This document shows positions 59,219 through 64,000 of a DNA stretch of 64,000 nt, piece after piece. Each line of letters begins with the position of its first letter. Positions within the stretch are counted from its first letter, which is position 1. The translations under genes were made by a program, and so were the position numbers. Origin of the DNA: Cohnella sp. GbtcB17. Lineage in GTDB: Bacteria; Bacillota; Bacilli; Paenibacillales; Paenibacillaceae. Below the pieces are notes generated by a model. The model saw only the letters and a program-made list of their open reading frames with translations, was not told where the DNA came from and did no database searches. The stretch lies in assembly GCF_019091135.1 (NCBI RefSeq), contig NZ_JAGXJW010000025.1, forward strand, positions 1 to 64,000. Direction: 5' to 3'.

Positions 59219-60208
59219 ATGAGTTGCCGACAATGCATGGCAGGGGAGCCCGTGTATGAAATACGGCTTGCCGACCCCGCGAACGAAGCGCTGGCCGGCG
59301 ATATCGCCGGATTTTTGGAACGACGGAGCGCTTCGAATCCAGGCCAAACGGACATCATCGCGCTTCGCGAATCCGCGGTGGCCGATTTTTACGATTTTTG
59401 CCTCGATCATATGAGCACGGCTTCCATGGATTACCGTGTGAACGACGGGGAGTGGAAGCCGATCGAGATGCTGCCGGAAGAGCTGCGGGAACGGTGGGTG
59501 GAGGGCATCATCGCCGAAGAGCGCGTCGTGCCGTATGCGCAGCCGATCATGACGGGAAACGGCGAAGTCTACGGTTACGAGGTGCTGGCGCGTTTCAGGG
59601 CGGACGACGGCTGGCTGATGCCGCCGGCCGAGGTGTTCGCCGCGGCGAAGCGGCGCAACCGGCTGTATGCGCTCGATCGCATGTGCCGCTTGGCCGCCGT
59701 GCGGAGCGCCGTACATTTGCGGGGCAAAGTGTTCATTAACTTCATTCCGACGTCGATTTATTCCCCTCAAAATTGTCTGCGGACGACCATTGCCCTGACG
59801 CGAGAACTGGGTATGGAAGCCTCAAGGTTCGTGTTCGAGGTCGTAGAGAGCGAGCAGGTCGCGGATATCGACCATTTGAAGTCGATTCTGGCCTATTACA
59901 CCGCACAGGGCTTCAGCTATGCGCTGGACGACGTAGGCGAGGGCTTCAGTACGCCGGAACTGCTGAGCGAGATCAAGCCGCATTATATGAAGCTGGACCG
60001 CGGCTATGCGGACGGCGTGAGCGGCGATCCTGACCGGCAGCGAATGGCCGGCGAGCTGCTAAGAGCAGCCCGGCAAGTCGGAGCCGTGCCGCTGGCGGAA
60101 GGCATCGAGCGCGAGGAGGATTACCGCTGGCTCCGAACGCTGGGGTATCGTCTGTTTCAAGGCTACTTGTGGGGCAAGCCGGAGCCGATAAAGCCTGCCG
60201 ATCGCTAA
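59219..60208 (+). CDS. EAL-domain protein with an N-terminal CxxC
   Basis: A 329-aa protein. The first ~95 residues start MSCRQC, a CxxC pair that could bind metal or act in redox, in a domain I do not recognise. Residues ~100-329 are an EAL domain (cyclic di-GMP phosphodiesterase family): motif EVLAR in place of EALLR, NFIPTSIY, FEVVESE, LDDVGEG in place of DDFGTG, KLDR, AEGIERE and FQGYLWGKP. Most metal-binding and catalytic acids (E, N, E, D, K, E, Q) can be matched, so activity is possible. ATG 59219 follows GAAGGAAG. No GGDEF or membrane part; a soluble sensor-effector is inferred. Confidence 0.88.
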   Translation: MSCRQCMAGEPVYEIRLADPANEALAGDIAGFLERRSASNPGQTDIIALRESAVADFYDFCLDHMSTASMDYRVNDGEWKPIEMLPEELRERWVEGIIAEERVVPYAQPIMTGNGEVYGYEVLARFRADDGWLMPPAEVFAAAKRRNRLYALDRMCRLAAVRSAVHLRGKVFINFIPTSIYSPQNCLRTTIALTRELGMEASRFVFEVVESEQVADIDHLKSILAYYTAQGFSYALDDVGEGFSTPELLSEIKPHYMKLDRGYADGVSGDPDRQRMAGELLRAARQVGAVPLAEGIEREEDYRWLRTLGYRLFQGYLWGKPEPIKPADR

Positions 60209-60250
60209 CTGGCCGCTAACCGGCTGCAATTTTTCAATACGCCATACGTC

Positions 60251-60290
60251 AAAAAAAGAAGGAGGGCACCCGGTCGGGAGCCCTCCTTCT
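60251..60290 (-). terminator. Terminator of glgC (minus strand)
   Basis: GAAGGAGGGC and GCCCTCCTTC form a perfect 10-bp stem; read on the minus strand it is followed by seven T. It can also stop the EAL gene on the plus strand. Confidence 0.9.
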
Positions 60291-60303
60291 TCGGTTGGAG
60301 CGA

Positions 60304-61533
60304 CTATTCGGCGATCGTAAGCAGGGCTGCCGGTTGATCCAGCTTGCCGGCGGCAACGATGCGGTCCTTCATGTCCTTGATGCGATCAAACGCCGGCGCC
60401 ATGAAGACGTTCGCCTTGACGCGTTCGCCCGGAGCGATGACGACGATGTCCGAACCGTCGCCGACTACCGCATAATCCTCGATAATGGCGCCTTCTCCGA
60501 TGATCGCGCGGTTGATCTTCGCATGCTTGCCGATCTTCGCATGAGGCATGACGACGCTGTCGCGGATGTGGCTGCTCGCGCCGATCTGGCTGCCGATCGA
60601 GACGACGGATCGGTCGATCTCGCCGCGCGCCGCCACGCCCTGATGAATCAGGGAGCCGCGGATTTGCGCGTGGACGCCCGACGAGAAATGGACGACCGAA
60701 GACAGGGCGGAGGCGTTCATCGGCCACTCCGGCGTGCCGACGTGAACGGCGCCGTCGAGCAGATCCATGTTGGCTTCCCACAGGCTGTCGATCGTGCCCA
60801 CGTCGCGCCAGTAGCCGCCGAACTTGTAGGCATAGAGCGAATCGCCGTCCGCAAGCATCTGCGGAATGACGTCCTTGCCGAAGTCGTGCGAGGAAGCGGG
60901 ATCTGCAGCATCCTGCATCAGCAGGCGGCGCAGCTCGCTCCAGCGGAATACGTAGACGCCCATCGAGGCAAGGTTGCTCTTCGGCGCCGCAGGCTTCTCG
61001 GCGAAGTCGACGATGCGGCCTTGTTCGTCCGTACTCATGATGCCGAACCGGCTCGCTTCCTCCCAGGCGACGTTTTTCACGACGATCGTCGCGCTCGCGC
61101 CGCTCTTGCGGTGTGCGGCGAGGAGGGGGGCGTAGTCCATTTGGTAAATATGGTCGCCGGAGAGGATCAGGACGTCCTCGGGCTCGTGGCTGTCGATATA
61201 ATCTATATTTTGATAGATGGCGTCGGCCGTGCCTATGTAGCCTTCGCCGCCGAGACGATCGGCCGGCAGCAAGGTTTGGCCGCGCTGCACGCGCGGTCCG
61301 GCGCTCCATAGTTTAGCTTCGCTCAAATATTGGTGGATGGATTCGGCACGGTACTGAGTGACGATGCCGATATTATCGATGAAGGAGTTTAAGCAGTTGC
61401 TGATCGGAAAATCGATGATGCGTTGTTTTCCACCGAAAGGTACGGCCGGTTTGGCCCATTGCTGCGTTAACGGATGCAGCCGCTTGCCTTCCCCTCCGGC
61501 TAATAGCATGGCTAACACGTTATGCTTGCTCAT
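60304..61533 (-). CDS. glgC: Glucose-1-phosphate adenylyltransferase
   Basis: Makes ADP-glucose for glycogen. The 409-aa protein shows the nucleotidyl loop MLLAGGEGKRLHPLTQQWAKP, IGTADAIYQN, the catalytic Asp in ILSGDHIYQMDY, the sugar-binding FAEKP and GYWRDVGTIDSLWEANMDL, and a C-terminal left-handed beta-helix with hexapeptide repeats (IRDSVVMPHAKIGKHAKINRAIIGEGA). An AAGGAGG lies about 12 bases before ATG. The usual neighbours glgB, glgD and glgA are missing here; a GH13 enzyme lies upstream in the same direction, 161 bp away. Confidence 0.95.
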   Translation of the reverse strand: MSKHNVLAMLLAGGEGKRLHPLTQQWAKPAVPFGGKQRIIDFPISNCLNSFIDNIGIVTQYRAESIHQYLSEAKLWSAGPRVQRGQTLLPADRLGGEGYIGTADAIYQNIDYIDSHEPEDVLILSGDHIYQMDYAPLLAAHRKSGASATIVVKNVAWEEASRFGIMSTDEQGRIVDFAEKPAAPKSNLASMGVYVFRWSELRRLLMQDAADPASSHDFGKDVIPQMLADGDSLYAYKFGGYWRDVGTIDSLWEANMDLLDGAVHVGTPEWPMNASALSSVVHFSSGVHAQIRGSLIHQGVAARGEIDRSVVSIGSQIGASSHIRDSVVMPHAKIGKHAKINRAIIGEGAIIEDYAVVGDGSDIVVIAPGERVKANVFMAPAFDRIKDMKDRIVAAGKLDQPAALLTIAE

Positions 61534-61647
61534 CCTCTGCTCTTCCTCCTTGAAATGACTGCCAGATCAATCATAGATAGTTATTAACCAACGCTTATAT
61601 AACTTGAAACTCGAACTTTTTTTTCAATTGTGAACAAAATGTGTCCG

Positions 61648-61686
61648 AAAAAAGGGATGTCCGCATCATCGATGCAAACATCCCTT
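61648..61686 (-). terminator. Terminator of the GH13 gene (minus strand)
   Basis: AAGGGATGT and ACATCCCTT form a 9-bp stem; on the minus strand it runs into six T. Confidence 0.82.
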
Positions 61687-61694
61687 GGTTCAAA

Positions 61695-63443
61695 TTATAC
61701 GATCGAACGGCTTAAGATCCGGTACCCGAGCGGCTCCAGGCCGATGCGCATCAGTCCGTCCTCCGGCTTGACCGGCTCGCCGCTCAGCGCGTCGATCCAG
61801 TCGTCGGTTTGCATCGGATGCGCGATGACCGTCTCCTCTTCCGCATTGTTCATCCAAACGGTAAAATGATTCGCGGCGTCGATCCGTTCGTAGACGAGGG
61901 AGCTGTCGCCGGATTCGGCCTTCAGGAAACGGAAGCGCCCCGAACGGAGCACCTGGTTCGATTTGCGCAGATCGATCAACAGCCTGTAAAAGTCGAACAA
62001 CTCGCGGTCCTGCCGGTCGTAGTCCCACTCCATGCATTTGCGGCAGTCGGGGTCTCCGTCTCCGGCAAGTCCGACTTCGTCGCCGTAGAAGATGCAGGGC
62101 GTTCCGATAAACGTTAATAAAAACACGATCGCCAGCTTCAGTCTCCGCTTATCCGAACCCATCATCGTCAAGATGCGCGGCGTGTCGTGGCTGCTCAGCA
62201 TGTTGAAGACGACCTCGTTCGTCTGCTGCGGGTAACGCATCAGCACGTTGTTGATCTTGCTCGCAAAGTCGCCGGCATCGGCGTCGCCCGGACTGAAAAA
62301 TTCGTTGACGCGGTCCGCGAACGGATAGTTCATGACCGAATCGAACTGGTCGCCGAGCAGCCACCGCAGCGAGTCCGACCATACCTCGCCGATGATGTAC
62401 GCATCCGGGTTGACGCTTTTGACCGTTCGACGGAAGTCCCGCCAGAACGTATGGTCGATCTCGTTGGCGACGTCGAGGCGCCAGCCGTCGATGCCCACTT
62501 CCTTCAGCCAGTATTCGGCGACGCCGAGCAAGTAGTTTTTGACCTCGGGGTTCGCGGTATTGAGCTTGGGCATCTGGGCAAAAAAGCCGAACGTATCGTA
62601 ATTTGGATTGCCTTCCTCGATGCGGATCGGAAAATCGTAAATGTGATACCAATTTTTAAATTTCGATTTCTCGCCGTGTTTGACGACGTCCTTGAACGGC
62701 GGAAAGTCCACGCTCGTATGGTTAAAGACGGCATCGAGCACGATGCGGATGCCGTTCTGATGCGCGACGTCGACCAGCCTTTTGAGCGTCTTCGCGTCAC
62801 CGAAATGCGGGTCTACTTTCCGATAATCGACCGTATCGTATTTATGATTGCTGGGCGCTTCGAACACCGGCGTCAAATAGACGGCGGTCACACCGAGCTC
62901 AGTCAAGTAATCGATCCGGTCGATAATGCCCTGAAGATCGCCTCCGAAGAAGCTCTCGCGTGTCGGCTTGCCGCCCCAGGGGAGCACCCCTTGGGGATCG
63001 TTGGACGGATCGCCGTTGGCGAAGCGGTCGGGCATGATCTGGTAGAAGACGGCCGACTTCGTCCATTCGGGCGGCGTGAAGATATCGATCTCGTGAATGA
63101 ACGGCATCTCGTAATAGCCGCCGGGAGGGTAGGGTTCCTCTTCGAAAATGCCGGATTCGACCATCCATACCCGTTCGTCGCCGGATTCCATCCGAAAGCT
63201 GTACGAGAACCGTTTGCGCTCGGGCTTGACCTCGCATTCCCAGTAATCGAACAGGCGGTCGCTGGCGATTTTCTCCATGCGGCATTCGTGATGGTGACGC
63301 TCCCAATCGTATTTGTCTCCGGTAACGGCAACGACGCCGTCGACATCGTCTTTTTTGGTCCTCACTCGCAGATGGAACGTGTCCTTGTCGTAGGAATAAG
63401 CCCAGTTGCTGCGCGGGGAATGGTAGAAGCATTCAAGCTGCAT
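61695..63443 (-). CDS. GH13 alpha-glucan hydrolase (neopullulanase / cyclomaltodextrinase type)
   Basis: A 582-aa cytosolic enzyme with an N-terminal beta-sandwich (residues 1-120, the CBM34-type N domain of GH13_20), a TIM barrel and a C-terminal beta domain. Catalytic residues are seen in the four GH13 regions: DAVFNHTS, GWRLDVANEID (nucleophile Asp), IGEVWSD (acid Glu) and LSSHDTPR. The region MPDRFANGDPSND supports the maltogenic amylase/neopullulanase group, which split cyclodextrins and pullulan inside the cell. ATG 63443 follows GAAGGTG; GTG 63452 is too close to that site. No signal peptide. Confidence 0.93.
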   Translation of the reverse strand: MQLECFYHSPRSNWAYSYDKDTFHLRVRTKKDDVDGVVAVTGDKYDWERHHHECRMEKIASDRLFDYWECEVKPERKRFSYSFRMESGDERVWMVESGIFEEEPYPPGGYYEMPFIHEIDIFTPPEWTKSAVFYQIMPDRFANGDPSNDPQGVLPWGGKPTRESFFGGDLQGIIDRIDYLTELGVTAVYLTPVFEAPSNHKYDTVDYRKVDPHFGDAKTLKRLVDVAHQNGIRIVLDAVFNHTSVDFPPFKDVVKHGEKSKFKNWYHIYDFPIRIEEGNPNYDTFGFFAQMPKLNTANPEVKNYLLGVAEYWLKEVGIDGWRLDVANEIDHTFWRDFRRTVKSVNPDAYIIGEVWSDSLRWLLGDQFDSVMNYPFADRVNEFFSPGDADAGDFASKINNVLMRYPQQTNEVVFNMLSSHDTPRILTMMGSDKRRLKLAIVFLLTFIGTPCIFYGDEVGLAGDGDPDCRKCMEWDYDRQDRELFDFYRLLIDLRKSNQVLRSGRFRFLKAESGDSSLVYERIDAANHFTVWMNNAEEETVIAHPMQTDDWIDALSGEPVKPEDGLMRIGLEPLGYRILSRSIV

Positions 63444-63521
63444 GTCGCGCACCTTCTTTGGCTAGGTTGTGGAAAGAATCGTCTGGGCTTATCGTTGCTT
63501 CGCAGCGGAGCAAAGCCGGGA

Positions 63522-64000
63522 TCAGCCGTGAATGAGCGATTCCGCGCCGTCGATGTAGATGGGCGTCCCGGTAATATGCGAAGACTCGTCGGAAGCGAGA
63601 AATTTGACGAGGCTGGCGACCTGCTTGGCGCTTCCGGGCTTGTGGCGAAGCGGCTGATCGCCTTCGGGAAATTCCACCGGAATCGCGATCTCGTCGACCT
63701 CGGGCCGGCGATCCGTGTTTTCCCCGATGTTCGTCTCGATCGCGCCCGGACAGATCGCGTTGACGCGGATGCGGTATTTGGCCAGCTCGAGGGCGGCCAT
63801 CTGCATGAATGCGACTTGACCTGCCTTGGACGTGCTGTAGGCGCTGAAGCCGAAGTTGGAAAATACGCGGTTGCCGTTGATGGAGCTCGTAATGATGATG
63901 CTTCCGCCCTGCTTTTTAAGCGCCGGCACGGCGTACTTGACCGTGAGGAAGGTGCCGGTCAGATTGATGCCGATCGTCGTGTTCCAGTCGTCCATGCCCA
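63522..64000 (-). CDS. Short-chain dehydrogenase, C-terminal part (partial)
   Basis: The gene enters from the right edge, so its Rossmann N-terminus is outside the window. Visible are the INLTGTFLTVKYAVP helix, the catalytic Ser-Tyr-Lys (ITSSINGNRVF, then FSAYSTSKAG), VNAICPGAIETNI and the C-terminal SHITGTPIYIDGAESL, all typical of classical SDR enzymes. The last 157 or so residues are present. Orientation matches the GH13-glgC group 80 bp downstream, but no functional link is evident. Substrate unknown. Confidence 0.9.
   Translation of the reverse strand, partial: GMDDWNTTIGINLTGTFLTVKYAVPALKKQGGSIIITSSINGNRVFSNFGFSAYSTSKAGQVAFMQMAALELAKYRIRVNAICPGAIETNIGENTDRRPEVDEIAIPVEFPEGDQPLRHKPGSAKQVASLVKFLASDESSHITGTPIYIDGAESLIHG

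Noticed and set aside
1-64000. Mobile elements, prophage, tRNA or rRNA genes
   Set aside because: No transposase, integrase, phage structural gene, att-like repeat or cloverleaf was recognised on either strand.

Overview
The window is a 64 kb piece of a GC-rich endospore-forming Firmicute chromosome, most likely Paenibacillaceae (Cohnella or Paenibacillus type). This rests on the sporulation genes present (spoVS, dpaAB, spoIIIE, tepA, sleB), sigma-G- and sigma-H-like promoters, a Bacillus-type LexA box, strong GGAGG ribosome sites with many TTG/GTG starts, and gene order. No rRNA, tRNA, phage, insertion sequence or CRISPR array was seen.

Positions 1-31546 form a long collinear core that follows the Bacillus subtilis rpsO-to-spoVS order: rpsO(partial)-pnp-ylxY-mlpA-dut-dpaA-dpaB-asd-dapG-dapA-rnjB-tepA-ylzJ-spoIIIE-sleB-ymfF-ymfH-ymfI-ymfJ-ymfK-ymfM-[53-aa membrane protein]-yajQ-pgsA-cinA-recA-recX-rny-ymdB-spoVS. 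It joins RNA decay (PNPase, RNase J, RNase Y), diaminopimelate and dipicolinate synthesis (asd, dapG, dapA, dpaAB), chromosome segregation (SpoIIIE), spore germination (SleB), phospholipid synthesis (PgsA) and the SOS recombinase.

Positions 31690-50958 continue with an M19 dipeptidase and korAB (2-oxoacid:ferredoxin oxidoreductase), and end with miaB-ricA, which again match the Bacillus order. Between korB and miaB sits accessory DNA: a two-component system with an overlapping lipoprotein gene, a fossil SLH domain, an LplB/LplC-type sugar ABC importer without its own ATPase, a membrane AraC regulator, a HAD protein, PduL-type phosphotransacylase, and an AAA+ ATPase/TPR membrane protein pair followed by a 61-aa protein.

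After ricA (51 kb onward) the Bacillus order breaks; the usual cotE-mutS follow-on is absent. This part holds two unrecognised proteins, a biotin uptake locus (bioY divergent from one gene encoding both ECF ATPases fused to the EcfT membrane subunit, with a consensus BirA operator between them), an MFS transporter, an FAD oxidoreductase, an EAL-domain protein, and a minus-strand carbohydrate group (glgC, GH13 amylase, partial SDR).

The points most worth a second look are the three-domain ECF fusion, a MiaB in which a normally invariant cluster Cys is Ser, a RicA with a His-rich N-terminal extension, the AAA+/TPR pair, an internally duplicated protein of unknown function, and small ORFs and RNA structures next to core genes. 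All identifications come from reading motifs and comparing remembered family features; no database search was run.
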